Notes under the pieces: generated by a model
The model's input: the letters and a program-made list of their open reading frames with translations, nothing else
What the model was told of the DNA's origin: nothing
Database searches by the model: none
Source: Alteromonas profundi
GTDB lineage: Bacteria; Pseudomonadota; Gammaproteobacteria; Enterobacterales; Alteromonadaceae
DNA length: 64,000 bases
NCBI RefSeq assembly: GCF_010500865.1
Contig: NZ_JAAAWN010000001.1
Span: 62,001 to 126,000 of the forward strand
Reading direction: 5' to 3'
In this document: positions 36,915 through 46,665 of the stretch, piece after piece
How positions within the stretch are numbered: position 1 is the stretch's first letter
Layout of the letters: each line of letters starts with the position of its first letter
Made by a program: the position numbers and the translations under genes

Positions 36915-38089
36915 TATGGGTTATCCGGCAAAACCAAATGGCCATTGTCGTCCATAGAAACCATAAAGTAGTCCAATGCCGTGAGGGCATCGTGGGCATC
37001 TTTGCTAAAAGCAGGGCTGTAGGTTTTTACCACTCCCTGGTAGGGAGGTAAGTTTTCCATTGCCGCTTTTATCTTAGTCACATCGAATTCGTTTGCGATA
37101 CGGGTAGCAATCGCAAGTAAGTGAACTAAATCGTAGGCATGTGCTAGGCCTACTTTTGCAGGAATAGCATTGGCCGCAAAGGGGCCATACTTCTGGCGAT
37201 ATTGCGCTAATAGGTGCTGGGCTCTCGGATGGGTTTGTTTTTCAAAATGAAAGGTTTGTAATACCGTTAAATTTAACGTCGAGGGTGACACCTCAAGAAG
37301 ATTAATAAAGTTTCCTGACGCAATACCCCAATGGGATATTATTGGTAGCTTAGATAACCCCTGTTTATGAAATTCATTGGCAACCACAGCCCCTTCAGGA
37401 GCGTTGGTCACCAAAATTACCGCGTCTATGTTTAACGCCTTAATGCTGGCTACGTCTTCTGAAAACGATTTTTGCTGCCAATTAATCCAATGCACAGACG
37501 CAATATCAATATCCTGGGCATTGGCCGCTAAACGAATAGAGCGATAGTTAGAACGCCCCCATTCGGTTCGCTCTAGAACCAGTGCCACTCGTTTTGCTTG
37601 TAGCGAGCGTGCGTGGCCTATAAGCACGCTGGCCGCCTCGGTATCACTTACCGATACACGAAATACATTATTAGGTGAGAATTGGTTGTCTACCAGTGCT
37701 GTACCCGCGGCCCAAGGGATCAAAAATAACATATTTTGTTGGTGAATAATGTCCAGCTCGGTAACTACCACAGGGGTATGAACACCTCCTACTACGGCCA
37801 ACAAATCGTTATTTTTGGCTAACTGTTTTAAGTTAGCCACACCTCTAGCGGGGTTGCCTCTATGATCTTTAGCTATAATTTTCAGCTCGCGGCCTAATAG
37901 CCCCCCGGCCTGATTTATTTCATCTACCGCTATTTGCACGCCGCGCTGTATGGCCACACCGCCTTCAGCTGCAACCGCCGAAAGGTCGGCATCAATACCA
38001 ATATAAAGGGGCGCAACGGTATCCTTTGCATGAGCACTAAAAGCAAGGCCAATAAAAAGTGAAAACCACAGTAGCGTACGAAAAGCCAT
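36914..38089 (-). CDS. Periplasmic ligand-binding protein, LivJ/Peripla_BP_6 type
   Basis: A 391-aa exported binding protein. The signal peptide ends at about AHA (residue 21), and the mature protein opens with PLYIGIDADLS and has the family's GxxIQRGVQIAVDEINQAGGLLGRELKIIAKD block. It resembles amino-acid or amide-binding proteins of branched-chain amino-acid ABC systems, yet no permease or ATPase is adjacent. Instead its stop overlaps the start of the LOV hybrid kinase (TAATG). I infer that it works as a sensor subunit presenting ligand to the kinase periplasmic domain. The ligand is unknown. Confidence 0.82.
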   Translation of the reverse strand: MAFRTLLWFSLFIGLAFSAHAKDTVAPLYIGIDADLSAVAAEGGVAIQRGVQIAVDEINQAGGLLGRELKIIAKDHRGNPARGVANLKQLAKNNDLLAVVGGVHTPVVVTELDIIHQQNMLFLIPWAAGTALVDNQFSPNNVFRVSVSDTEAASVLIGHARSLQAKRVALVLERTEWGRSNYRSIRLAANAQDIDIASVHWINWQQKSFSEDVASIKALNIDAVILVTNAPEGAVVANEFHKQGLSKLPIISHWGIASGNFINLLEVSPSTLNLTVLQTFHFEKQTHPRAQHLLAQYRQKYGPFAANAIPAKVGLAHAYDLVHLLAIATRIANEFDVTKIKAAMENLPPYQGVVKTYSPAFSKDAHDALTALDYFMVSMDDNGHLVLPDNP

Positions 38090-38227
38090 AGGCGCCCATA
38101 AGAAAGAATTTAACTGCTTAAGTGTATAGTATTCAGCGGCGAGAATGGCGAAGCCCAGCTTATTCTTTCGTCTAATTTTGCAACAAAAATTTCGAAAAAA
38201 CGGGCAATACGCTAGTAAATGGCATGT

Positions 38228-39121
38228 TTAGGCGCTCTTTTTTTGAACGGGAGTAGTTTGATAATAACGTTTGAATTCCCGTGAAAACTGAGAAAGGCTC
38301 TTATACCCCACGGCCTCAGCGGCATCTCCCACCCGATAACCTGCGTTAATTAACTCACGTGATTTCGCCAAACGTATTTTTTTAATGTACTGAACGGGAG
38401 AATCAAAAACGATATCTCTAAAAGCTCGGTGAAAACCTGATGAACTCATGCTTACCTGCTTAGCCAAATAGTCTACACTCAGCGCAGTTGCATATTCTTG
38501 ATGGATAATAGAAAGAGAGCGCGCGACTTTTGCGTAGTGGCTGTTATCTGTAAGACCACTTAATACGTAACCTGCCGGGCCATTAAGCACATGAAAAATA
38601 ATTTCCCGTACAAAGCTTTCACCTAATGCTGCGCTTTTTTGTTTGCTTAATAGGGCATCTAGTAAACGCCCAGTGGCATCACTGATGGTCGTGTCTAACG
38701 ACTGCTGACTTAGGGTAAACGGGGAAGTATGTTTATCCGATAGAGGAATTTGCCATTGTACAAGCTCAATAAGTAGCGGCGAAGGCACATCAACAATTAA
38801 CCCTAAAATACAATCGTCGCCATCGGTAGCCGCTTCACACTCAGCGGGAAGTGGCATACCTAAAACAATATAGTCCCCCTTTTTGTAGGTAATTTCATGG
38901 TTGTCTACATACAAACGTTTGCTGCCTTGCAGCATGATAATAATACCGGATTGGTATAAAAGCGGTTGACGAGTACTACCGAGGGGATCTCTGAATAACC
39001 GAACCCCAGGCAACAGAGTAGACGTTATACCATTTAAGTTACTTTTGCCTGATTGGCGCAATACTTCTTTGGCCAATGCTGCTAGCAGAGCGTTATTGTT
39101 GTCTTTTATAGGATTAGGCAA
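38228..39121 (-). CDS. AraC-family regulator (YqhC-like)
   Basis: A 297-aa regulator with an AraC_N-type cupin sensor (about 25-185; SGIIIMLQGSKRLYV and YKKGDYIVLGMPLP are typical of this subgroup) and two C-terminal HTH motifs (about 205-290; VDYLAKQVSMSSSGFHRAFR and VGDAAEAVGYKSLSQFSREF). In E. coli the same AraC_N family member YqhC activates the adjacent aldehyde reductase gene yqhD. Here the gene is divergent from a yqhD homologue with 82 bp between the chosen starts, which supports the same regulatory relation. Aldehyde sensing is inferred. Confidence 0.83.
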   Translation of the reverse strand: MPNPIKDNNNALLAALAKEVLRQSGKSNLNGITSTLLPGVRLFRDPLGSTRQPLLYQSGIIIMLQGSKRLYVDNHEITYKKGDYIVLGMPLPAECEAATDGDDCILGLIVDVPSPLLIELVQWQIPLSDKHTSPFTLSQQSLDTTISDATGRLLDALLSKQKSAALGESFVREIIFHVLNGPAGYVLSGLTDNSHYAKVARSLSIIHQEYATALSVDYLAKQVSMSSSGFHRAFRDIVFDSPVQYIKKIRLAKSRELINAGYRVGDAAEAVGYKSLSQFSREFKRYYQTTPVQKKSA

Positions 39122-39203
39122 TTTATTTCCAGTTTTAGACGGTTTTTATTTGTTAATTGCCACTATTATGCATGAACGAGAGAAAAAAAGCATAGAGGTA
39201 AAA

Positions 39204-40355
39204 ATGAAATTTTCGTTTAGTAATCCCACACGTATCGAATTTGGACAAGGGCAGATTGCTGCTATTGAGACACTAATACCGAAAAACCAGCGAGTTTTAG
39301 TATTATACGGTGGTGGCTCAATCAAAAATAACGGCGTGTATGATCAGGTTTCTAAAGCGCTTGAAGGTTATGAGTGGGAAGAGTTCGCAGGTGTTGAGCC
39401 TAACCCGACAGTGGAAACGTTAGACAAAGCTGTAGCCCAAGTTAAATCATCAAAAGTTGACTTCATTCTTGCTGTAGGGGGAGGAAGCGTAATTGATGGT
39501 GCAAAATACGTAGCAGCGAGCGCAAAATATGATGGCGATGGTTGGGATATTCTTACTGGTAAGCATACGGTAGATGCGGCCCTTCCTATAGGCGCGATAT
39601 TAACACTACCGGCCACGGGCTCTGAATCTAACGGTGGGTCGGTTATCAGTAAAAAGGCCACGCAACAAAAGCTTCCTTTTATGTCTCCCTTTGTTTACCC
39701 CAAATTTGCCGTTCTCGACCCAGATGTGATTAAGAGTCTGCCACAGCGTCAGGTGGTTAACGGGTTGGTTGATGCATTTGTCCATGTTTGTGAACAATAC
39801 CTTACGTTCCCGCAGCACGCGCCAGTGCAAGACGGCTACGCTGAAACCTTGCTTAAAACGTTAATTGCGTTAGGTAAAGATGTTGATGCACCTGATGATG
39901 CATGGCGCGCCAACCTTATGTGGTCAGCAAACCAAGCATTAAATGGCTTGATTGGCGCCGGGGTTGTTCATGATTGGGCAACGCATATGATAGGCCATGA
40001 ACTTACCGCATTGTACGGGGTAGATCACGCTCGCTCGTTGGCCATCGTACAGCCTTCGTTATTACGCGTTCAGTTCGATAGCAAGCAACAAAAGCTAACC
40101 CAAATGGGTAAAAATGTATTTGGGTTTGAAGACGGCGAAGACACGGCGCGGAAAACCATAGACGCTATAGAAGCGTTTTATCAAAGCTTATCAGTAGATA
40201 CACAGCTTACCGACTATCAAGGTGACAAAGATACGGCTATCAGTAAAATTCTTAGCCAGCTTAAGAACCACAATATGGTGGCCCTAGGCGAAGAGAAAGC
40301 TATTACACTTGAAGTGAGTGAGAAAATACTACAAGAAGCCGTGGCCGATAAATAA
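39204..40355 (+). CDS. yqhD: Iron-containing NADPH-dependent alcohol dehydrogenase (YqhD type)
   Basis: A 383-aa group III alcohol dehydrogenase that reduces aldehydes with NADPH in E. coli (YqhD, 387 aa). The nucleotide loop is VGGGSVIDGAKYV. Likely metal ligands lie in GLVDAFVHVCEQY (Asp and His) and in HDWATHMIGHELTALYGVDHA (two His). I chose ATG 39204 because GAGGTAAAA precedes it and the protein then has family length; earlier in-frame ATGs would overlap the divergent AraC gene. The product probably detoxifies short aldehydes or lipid-peroxidation products. Confidence 0.9.
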   Translation: MKFSFSNPTRIEFGQGQIAAIETLIPKNQRVLVLYGGGSIKNNGVYDQVSKALEGYEWEEFAGVEPNPTVETLDKAVAQVKSSKVDFILAVGGGSVIDGAKYVAASAKYDGDGWDILTGKHTVDAALPIGAILTLPATGSESNGGSVISKKATQQKLPFMSPFVYPKFAVLDPDVIKSLPQRQVVNGLVDAFVHVCEQYLTFPQHAPVQDGYAETLLKTLIALGKDVDAPDDAWRANLMWSANQALNGLIGAGVVHDWATHMIGHELTALYGVDHARSLAIVQPSLLRVQFDSKQQKLTQMGKNVFGFEDGEDTARKTIDAIEAFYQSLSVDTQLTDYQGDKDTAISKILSQLKNHNMVALGEEKAITLEVSEKILQEAVADK

Positions 40356-40573
40356 CACGGCCCTCATACTCGTCTTTAAAATTTAATACAAACTGGCACG
40401 ATTTTACCATTAGCTTTTATCATCGATAACACTTTAATTGGTAATGTAGTGCCAGTTTGCGTTGAGACGCCATAAGAGGATTCGTTTACTCTTTCAATAC
40501 ATTGTTTACCCGTAAACAGTCAAGGGTAGAGTAAGTGGCAGCGCAGCAGGCGTAAGCAGTCAAGGGAGTCAGC

Positions 40574-41080
40574 TTGCGAAAAATATATCCGCCTTCCATC
40601 ATTGATGTAGAAGCAAGTGGTTTTGGCGCGAAAAGTTATCCCATTGAGATTGGGGTAGTGCGCTATGATGGTGCAAAGTGGGGCCAGCTAATTCGGCCTT
40701 TGGATTCTTGGGTGCATTGGGATCAGAAAGCAGAAGCCTTACATGGCGTAAGTCGAGATACACTCGAAGAGCAAGGGGTAAGCGTTTTTAAAGTATGCGA
40801 TGAACTTAATGCTTTTTTAGGCAATACCTTGGTTTATAGTGATGGCTGGGTGGTCGATAACCCGTGGCTAATTAAACTGTTCGCTGCCGCCGCTGTAGAT
40901 ATGACGTTTTCATGTCGCGCATTAGAGTACGTGCTCAGTGAACCGCAAATGGATATTTGGCATGGGGTTAAAACCGATATCGAAGCACACACTGAGTCGT
41001 GTCGGCACCGTGCAATAACCGATGCTTTGGTAATTCAACAAACGTTTGTAAAAACGAAAGCATTAACCACCCATGGGTAA
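40574..41080 (+). CDS. Small DEDDh-type 3'-5' exonuclease-like protein
   Basis: A 168-aa RNase T/DNA Pol III epsilon-like fold. Exo I motif IIDVEASGFG supplies Asp11 and Glu13, HGVSRDTL resembles the segment after Exo I, the VYSDGWVVDNPWL region supplies Exo II, and HRAITDALVI (His145, Asp150) is the Exo III DEDDh motif. It starts at TTG 40574 with GGGAG at 40563-40567; no in-frame ATG is close. The polynucleotide substrate is not predictable. It appears as a lone gene between yqhD and an exported protein. Confidence 0.8.
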   Translation: MRKIYPPSIIDVEASGFGAKSYPIEIGVVRYDGAKWGQLIRPLDSWVHWDQKAEALHGVSRDTLEEQGVSVFKVCDELNAFLGNTLVYSDGWVVDNPWLIKLFAAAAVDMTFSCRALEYVLSEPQMDIWHGVKTDIEAHTESCRHRAITDALVIQQTFVKTKALTTHG

Positions 41081-41108
41081 CATGTAAACACATCGGGCAA
41101 TTCTTGTG

Positions 41109-41582
41109 TTAAAACCAATAGTGAACCCCTAATTGAAGCGCGTTGCTCTCACTACTGCCTACCTTTCTATGCTCATACTCTATGGCCATATTTAAGGTTT
41201 CTGGGTCGCCTAGTAACCACCCTAGCCGGGTGAAGGTACCTATATTCTGAGGTAAATATTGCCAGTTAACATTATATGGTTGCGATGTGTCTGTACGGTC
41301 AAAAGAAGCATAGAAATGCTGCGGGTAGCGAAAATCAAATGCTCGGCGTGCACTTACGCGGGTGGAGTTTATATTTGGGTAACGCAAGTCGCCCCGGCCT
41401 AATACCAGTATTTCTAACGGTTGCTGGGCAAAGCTGCTTTGCACGTTCCATTTGGCAATTTTTTTGCTTTTAAACACTATAGGGCTGTACGAGCCTTCTA
41501 ACGATGACGCATGGCTGTTAACGGCGTACATATTGAAACCCACTAGCGCACAAAGCAGCACACACATGCGAGATGTGTTCAT
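41109..41582 (-). CDS. Small exported protein of unknown function, possibly outer-membrane
   Basis: I do not recognise this family. The 157-aa product has a signal peptide (hydrophobic CVLLCALVGFNMYAV, then SHA-SS at about 24-26). The mature part is rich in aromatic and alternating polar residues and ends GVHYWF. A terminal phenylalanine after alternating hydrophobic residues is the signature for BamA-dependent outer-membrane insertion, but about 130 residues would make only a small barrel. It could alternatively be a periplasmic beta-rich protein. It is convergent with the exonuclease gene. Confidence 0.6.
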   Translation of the reverse strand: MNTSRMCVLLCALVGFNMYAVNSHASSLEGSYSPIVFKSKKIAKWNVQSSFAQQPLEILVLGRGDLRYPNINSTRVSARRAFDFRYPQHFYASFDRTDTSQPYNVNWQYLPQNIGTFTRLGWLLGDPETLNMAIEYEHRKVGSSESNALQLGVHYWF

Positions 41583-42033
41583 AGTTGTCGTTCCAGTTCA
41601 GTGTTGTGTGTTGTCTTTTACTCTATCGTTTTACTGGTTTAATAAATTAAACGTTAACGAACGGGAGCAACCACCAAAGACGCATGTTTCTATTTATTGC
41701 TCTTTTTTACTACTCAGTGGCCCAAAGGCGTGATCACAAATTAATGTTCTTTGATCTGATATCAGCATCTCAACAAATGAAACGTGCGATGCGAGAACAA
41801 TAACCGCCATTGCATGAAAAATATGAATTGGATAGCCAGCAAGCTCTACAAAATAGGTGCTTTAGATAATAAGTGTAGACCGTAATAGTCATTGTGAAAA
41901 CAAAATAGCGTAAATTTTAATCGCTGTGCATTTTGCTATGTCAATGAAAATACGGAATATGAAGGGGAGAGAAAGCAGATGCTGCTCAAGGCAATAATAA
42001 CCTATGAGCAGCCTATTTTGCTTAATTAGGGTT
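41583..42033. other. 451-bp intergenic region before the metK 3' end
   Basis: AT-rich with no gene I can support. The one clear structure is a hairpin at 41981-42012 next to the metK stop. A 19-codon ATG frame at 41743 has no RBS and is not credible. Confidence 0.5.
41981..42012 (-). terminator. Hairpin downstream of metK
   Basis: GCTGCTCA (41981-41988) pairs perfectly with TGAGCAGC (42005-42012), and inner AGG/CCT pairs extend the stem. No proper U-tract follows on the minus strand, so it may be a 3' stability element rather than a strong terminator. Confidence 0.5.
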
Positions 42034-43179
42034 TTATACTGATGCGCGCAATGCGTCAGCTTTATCGGTTGCTTCCCAAGGAAAAGCTTCGCGGCCGAAG
42101 TGCCCGTAAGCCGCCGTAGCGCGATAGATAGGGCGTTCCAAATCAAGCATTTGAATTAGCCCATAAGGGCGTAAATCGAAGTGCTCGCGTACTAAGGCAA
42201 CTAAGGTTTTTTCGTCTACCACGCCTGTGCCAAAGGTATCAATACTAATTGAGGTAGGCTGAGCTACGCCAATGGCATAAGATACTTGGATTTCGCAGCG
42301 CTTGGCTAACCCAGCAGCAACGATATTTTTCGCCACATAGCGCCCAGCGTACGCTGCGCTACGGTCAACCTTTGATGGGTCTTTACCTGAAAAGGCGCCG
42401 CCGCCATGACGTGCCATGCCGCCGTATGTATCAACAATGATTTTACGTCCAGTTAGTCCGCAGTCACCCATAGGTCCACCTATAACAAAGCGACCCGTTG
42501 GGTTAATGTGAAACTGAGTATTGCTATCAATCCACTCACTTGGCAGTACGGGTTTAATAATTTCTTCCATTACCGCTTCTCTTACTGTCTCGGTTGCCAC
42601 TGAGTCACAATGTTGCGTAGACAGTACGATAGCATCAATGCCTACCGGCTTATGGTTTTCATACTTAAAGGTTATTTGGCTTTTCGCATCGGGGCGTAGC
42701 CAATCCAGTTTACCTGACTTTCGTACCTCGGCTTGCTTTTGGACAAGGCGATGAGAATAAGTAATAGGCGCTGGCATAAGTACGTCAGTTTCATCGCTGG
42801 CGTAGCCAAACATTAAGCCCTGATCGCCAGCGCCTTGTTCTTCTAAGCTCTCACGATCAACACCTTGGTTGATATCCGGTGATTGTTTACCAATCGCATT
42901 TAATACGGCACAAGAATCGGCATCAAAGCCCATATCAGAGTGGGTGTAACCAATTTCTTTAACGGTTTTACGGGTTAACTCTTCGATATCTACCCATGCT
43001 GAGGTGGTGACTTCACCGCCTACTAACACCATTCCGGTTTTTACGTAGGTTTCGCAGGCCACTCGAGCACGAGGGTCTTGCTCTAGAATTGCATCTAGAA
43101 CGGCATCTGAAATTTGATCGGCAATTTTATCCGGGTGCCCTTCAGACACTGATTCGGATGTAAATAAATGCGTGGCCAT
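42034..43179 (-). CDS. metK: S-adenosylmethionine synthetase MetK
   Basis: MetK makes S-adenosylmethionine from methionine and ATP. The 381-aa protein has family length. It has the ATP-binding [16 protein letters not shown] near the N-terminus, [12 protein letters not shown] (about 116-127), and the phosphate loop [20 protein letters not shown], read in parts. ATG 43179 is preceded on the minus strand by GGAGCATG. A tandem array of MetJ boxes lies 62-94 bp upstream, which fits methionine-repressed expression as in enterobacteria. It is divergent from the tkt operon. Confidence 0.97.
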   Translation of the reverse strand: MATHLFTSESVSEGHPDKIADQISDAVLDAILEQDPRARVACETYVKTGMVLVGGEVTTSAWVDIEELTRKTVKEIGYTHSDMGFDADSCAVLNAIGKQSPDINQGVDRESLEEQGAGDQGLMFGYASDETDVLMPAPITYSHRLVQKQAEVRKSGKLDWLRPDAKSQITFKYENHKPVGIDAIVLSTQHCDSVATETVREAVMEEIIKPVLPSEWIDSNTQFHINPTGRFVIGGPMGDCGLTGRKIIVDTYGGMARHGGGAFSGKDPSKVDRSAAYAGRYVAKNIVAAGLAKRCEIQVSYAIGVAQPTSISIDTFGTGVVDEKTLVALVREHFDLRPYGLIQMLDLERPIYRATAAYGHFGREAFPWEATDKADALRASV

Positions 43180-43241
43180 ACATGCTCCGTAAGCGTTTAA
43201 ATTTTTAAAGTTGCGGTATTGTACTAAAACAAATTACAAAT

Positions 43242-43273
43242 ACCAGTCTTTACTTCTAGACGTCTAAAAGACT
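43242..43273 (-). promoter_or_regulatory. Tandem MetJ (met-box) operator
   Basis: Four contiguous 8-mers: ACCAGTCT, TTACTTCT, AGACGTCT and AAAAGACT. The third is the perfect met-box palindrome (43258-43265), and the other three match it at 5 of 8 positions in register. Repeated in-phase boxes are how MetJ binds with S-adenosylmethionine as corepressor. Confidence 0.75.
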
Positions 43274-43288
43274 TTTCGTTACGATTTG

Positions 43289-43317
43289 TTGACACCTGAG
43301 GATCACTTAGGTGTATA
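43289..43317 (+). promoter_or_regulatory. Promoter of the tkt operon with an internal inverted repeat
   Basis: TTGACA (43289-43294) is a perfect -35, and TGTATA (43312-43317) a weak -10 at 17 bp. Most of the spacer is an inverted repeat, CACCTGAG (43293-43300) and CTTAGGTG (43306-43313), with one mismatch. A repressor bound there would block RNA polymerase. Confidence 0.6.
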
Positions 43318-43554
43318 TGGTTGTAGCAATACCCCTAGCCTGTGAACAAATATTCTTTAGTTGGCCAATAATAAGGACGAATTCCTATTATTTTGGCTAA
43401 CTTTCGACAATGGCAATGAAAAGCCATTGAACTGTACGGTGGCATGGGTAAGAATAACGACCACATTCAGACGTATAGTCAAGTCATGCTACCAGGCCGA
43501 ATGAGCGGCCTCATCCACAGCGTACTTAACTGCGAAAATAAATCAGGAGACAAC

Positions 43555-45549
43555 ATGCCCTCTCGTCGTGAACTCGCCAATGCCATCCGTGCATTAAGTA
43601 TGGACGCCGTTCAACAAGCCAAATCTGGACATCCAGGAGCCCCTATGGGCATGGCAGATATTGCGCAAGTATTATGGGGTGACTTTTTATCACATAATCC
43701 GGCAAACCCATCGTGGGCGAACCGCGATCGCTTTGTGCTTTCAAACGGTCATGGTTCCATGCTGTTGTATTCACTTCTTCATCTGTCAGGTTACGCGTTG
43801 CCCATTGAAGAGCTGAAAAACTTCCGTCAACTACACTCGAAAACGCCAGGCCACCCAGAGTACGGTTATGCGCCAGGCGTAGAGACCACTACGGGCCCGT
43901 TAGGGCAGGGGATCAGTAATGCAGTGGGTATGGCGCTTGCTGAAAAAGTGTTAGCGGCGCAATTTAACCGTGACGAACATACTATCGTCGATCACCACAC
44001 TTATGCTTTCTTAGGCGATGGCTGCTTGATGGAAGGTATTTCTCATGAAGTATGTTCGCTTGCCGGTACACTTGGCCTTGGTAAGCTAGTGGCGTTTTGG
44101 GATGACAACGGTATCTCTATCGACGGTGAAGTGGAAGGTTGGTTTACTGACGACACCCCTGCACGTTTTAAAAGTTACGGCTGGCAAGTTATTGAAGGCG
44201 TAGATGGTCACGATGCTGAGCAAATAAAAGCGGCAATCGAAAAAGCGCAGGAAAACACCACACAACCTACACTAATTTGTTGTAAAACCACCATTGGTTT
44301 TGGCTCACCTAATAAAGAAGGGACAGAGTCATGCCACGGTGCGCCATTAGGCGATGATGAAATTATTGTAACCCGCGAAAAATTGGGTTGGAAACACGGT
44401 GCGTTTGAAATTCCAGAAGACATTTATGCAGGCTGGGATGGTAAAGATAAAGGTGCTAAAGCAGAAGCTCAGTGGAACGAAACATTTGCCGCTTATGAAG
44501 CCGCTTACCCAGAGCTTGCTGCTGAATTCAAACGTCGTGTTAATGGCGAACTTCCGACCGACTTTAGCGAAAAAGCAGATGCAATTATTGCTCAGCTTCA
44601 AGCTAACCCGCAAAATATTGCCTCGCGCAAAGCATCGCAAAATACGCTAAATGCATTTGGGCCCTTGCTTCCTGAATTGCTCGGTGGGTCCGCCGACCTT
44701 GCAGGCTCAAACCTTACTATCTGGGATGGCAGTAAAGGCGTTGAAGCCACCAATGCGACAGGTAACTATATTTATTATGGTGTGCGTGAGTTCGGTATGT
44801 CAGCCATGATGAATGGTATTACCTTACACGGTGGCTTTAAAGCGTATGGCGCAACTTTCCTAATGTTTATGGAATATGCGAGAAATGCGGTACGTATGGC
44901 TGCGCTAATGAAGCAACCGGCTATTTTCGTATATACCCACGACTCGATTGGCCTAGGTGAAGATGGCCCCACTCACCAACCGGTTGAGCAAGTGGTGGCG
45001 CTACGTGCAACACCTAACCTTGATAACTGGCGTCCTTGCGATCAGGTAGAGTCGGCGGTTTCTTGGAAATCAGCCATCGAACGTACAGATGGGCCTACTA
45101 CGCTTATCTTTACCCGCCAAGGTTTAGCGCAGCAAGAGCGTAATGCTCAACAGGTTGCTGATATTGCTAAAGGCGGTTATGTGCTTAAAGATTGCGCTGG
45201 TACGCCTGAGCTTATTCTTATTGCAACTGGCTCAGAAGTACAACTCGCGGTGGAAGCCGCTGATAAGCTAAGCGAACAAGGTAAGGCTGTACGTGTTGTG
45301 TCAATGCCTTGTACCGACGTGTTCGATCGTCAGTCTGCTGATTATCGTGAAAGCGTATTACCTTCAAATGTAGTTAAACGTGTTGCGGTAGAAGCCTTAT
45401 CAAAAGATAGCTGGTACAAATACGTAGGCTTTAATGGCGCTATTGTTGGCATGGATACCTTTGGTGAATCTGCCCCGGCAGGCGACCTATTCAAGCACTT
45501 CAATATTACCACTGAAGCAGTAGTAGAGGCGGCGTTGTCGCTAAGCTAA
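43555..45549 (+). CDS. tkt: Transketolase
   Basis: Thiamine-diphosphate enzyme of the pentose phosphate pathway that moves two-carbon units between sugar phosphates. The 664-aa product has [13 protein letters not shown] near residue 25, the ThDP/metal motif [12 protein letters not shown], and [11 protein letters not shown] in the pyrimidine domain. I chose ATG 43555, which has CAGGAGACAAC immediately upstream and gives the normal N-terminus [17 protein letters not shown]; an ATG at 43444 would add 37 untypical residues. It is the first gene of tkt-epd-pgk-fda, and epd starts 17 nt downstream. Confidence 0.96.
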   Translation: MPSRRELANAIRALSMDAVQQAKSGHPGAPMGMADIAQVLWGDFLSHNPANPSWANRDRFVLSNGHGSMLLYSLLHLSGYALPIEELKNFRQLHSKTPGHPEYGYAPGVETTTGPLGQGISNAVGMALAEKVLAAQFNRDEHTIVDHHTYAFLGDGCLMEGISHEVCSLAGTLGLGKLVAFWDDNGISIDGEVEGWFTDDTPARFKSYGWQVIEGVDGHDAEQIKAAIEKAQENTTQPTLICCKTTIGFGSPNKEGTESCHGAPLGDDEIIVTREKLGWKHGAFEIPEDIYAGWDGKDKGAKAEAQWNETFAAYEAAYPELAAEFKRRVNGELPTDFSEKADAIIAQLQANPQNIASRKASQNTLNAFGPLLPELLGGSADLAGSNLTIWDGSKGVEATNATGNYIYYGVREFGMSAMMNGITLHGGFKAYGATFLMFMEYARNAVRMAALMKQPAIFVYTHDSIGLGEDGPTHQPVEQVVALRATPNLDNWRPCDQVESAVSWKSAIERTDGPTTLIFTRQGLAQQERNAQQVADIAKGGYVLKDCAGTPELILIATGSEVQLAVEAADKLSEQGKAVRVVSMPCTDVFDRQSADYRESVLPSNVVKRVAVEALSKDSWYKYVGFNGAIVGMDTFGESAPAGDLFKHFNITTEAVVEAALSLS

Positions 45550-45566
45550 GAGGTTAACAAAAACCT

Positions 45567-46577
45567 ATGGTAAACATTGCCATAAATGGGTTTGGTCGTA
45601 TTGGCCGCAACGTATTACGTGCACTTTATGAAAGTGGGCGTAATACGCAATTTAATGTGGTGGCTATTAACGACATTGCCGAACCCGAAGGCATTGCACA
45701 TCTGCTTAAATACGACACCGCCCACGGGCGGTTTCGTTTCGATGTGACTTTAGAAAATCAAACCCTTATCGTTGCGGGTAGCCCTATTCAGCTATTGGCT
45801 GAACCCGATATTACTAACTTGCCTTGGCAGGCGTTAGGGGTAGATATTGTGCTGGAATGCACCGGTAAGTTCGATGATAGAACCTCTGGGCTTGCACATA
45901 TTAATGCCGGCGCTGGCAAGGTATTATTTTCTTCGCCAGGGGCCACCGATTTAGACAACACGGTTATATTTGGTACCAATGAAGATACCTTAACCAGTGA
46001 ACATAAATTAGTCTCTAACGGCTCGTGTACAACCAACTGTATCGTGCCGGTAATTCAAGCACTAGATGCAGCCTTTGGGGTTGAAAGTGGGACGATTACA
46101 ACTATTCATGCTTCTATGCATGATCAGCAAGTGATTGATGCGTATCATCCCGATTTACGCCGTACGCGGGCAGCCAGCCAATCCATTATTCCTGTAGACA
46201 CCCGGTTAGCGGCGGGCATTGAGCGCATACTGCCGAAGTTTGCGGGTAAATTTGAGGCGATTGCCGTTCGCGTACCTACCATTAATGTCACGGCAATGGA
46301 TTTAAGCGTAACCTTAACCAGTGAAGTTACTATCGCGCAGGTGAATCGAGCGTTAAATAAGGCGAAAGAGGGGCGTTTACACGGTATATTAGACTATACA
46401 GAAGAGCCTTTGGTATCGGTAGATTTCAATCACGATCCCCATTCATGTATTGTGGATGGTACCCAAACCCGTGTAAGTCATAAGCAATTAGTGAAAACCT
46501 TGGTGTGGTGTGACAACGAGTGGGGCTTTGCAAACCGAATGCTCGACACCGCGCAAGCCATGGTCGACGCGATGTAA
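45567..46577 (+). CDS. epd: D-erythrose-4-phosphate dehydrogenase Epd
   Basis: NAD-dependent oxidation of erythrose 4-phosphate to 4-phosphoerythronate, leading to pyridoxal phosphate. The 336-aa GAPDH-family protein has the Rossmann motif NGFGRIGR and the catalytic cysteine in SNGSCTTNC. Its P-loop-like segment [19 protein letters not shown] and [15 protein letters not shown] are diagnostic of Epd rather than GapA, whose equivalent reads H-A-x-T-x-x-Q. The substrate erythrose 4-phosphate comes from transketolase encoded directly upstream. A strong hairpin separates it from pgk. Confidence 0.92.
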   Translation: MVNIAINGFGRIGRNVLRALYESGRNTQFNVVAINDIAEPEGIAHLLKYDTAHGRFRFDVTLENQTLIVAGSPIQLLAEPDITNLPWQALGVDIVLECTGKFDDRTSGLAHINAGAGKVLFSSPGATDLDNTVIFGTNEDTLTSEHKLVSNGSCTTNCIVPVIQALDAAFGVESGTITTIHASMHDQQVIDAYHPDLRRTRAASQSIIPVDTRLAAGIERILPKFAGKFEAIAVRVPTINVTAMDLSVTLTSEVTIAQVNRALNKAKEGRLHGILDYTEEPLVSVDFNHDPHSCIVDGTQTRVSHKQLVKTLVWCDNEWGFANRMLDTAQAMVDAM

Positions 46578-46587
46578 TCAAATTTTT

Positions 46588-46620
46588 GCTGCCAAGGTTG
46601 GTAGCGCCAGCCTTGGCAGC
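46588..46620 (+). promoter_or_regulatory. Intercistronic hairpin between epd and pgk
   Basis: GCTGCCAAGG (46588-46597) and CCTTGGCAGC (46611-46620) form a perfect 10-bp stem with a 13-nt loop. Only TTT follows, so a processing or partial-termination element is more likely than full termination. Confidence 0.6.
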
Positions 46621-46665
46621 TTTCAGTGTTATTTAGTTTTTAATTAAATGAATATAGGAAAGACG

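Noticed and set aside
39045-39203. Upstream in-frame extension of the yqhD-type gene
   Set aside because: It would overlap the divergent AraC gene; the RBS and family length support ATG 39204.
41889-42146. 85-codon ORF overlapping the metK 3' end
   Set aside because: It overlaps conserved metK codons in another frame and has no RBS.
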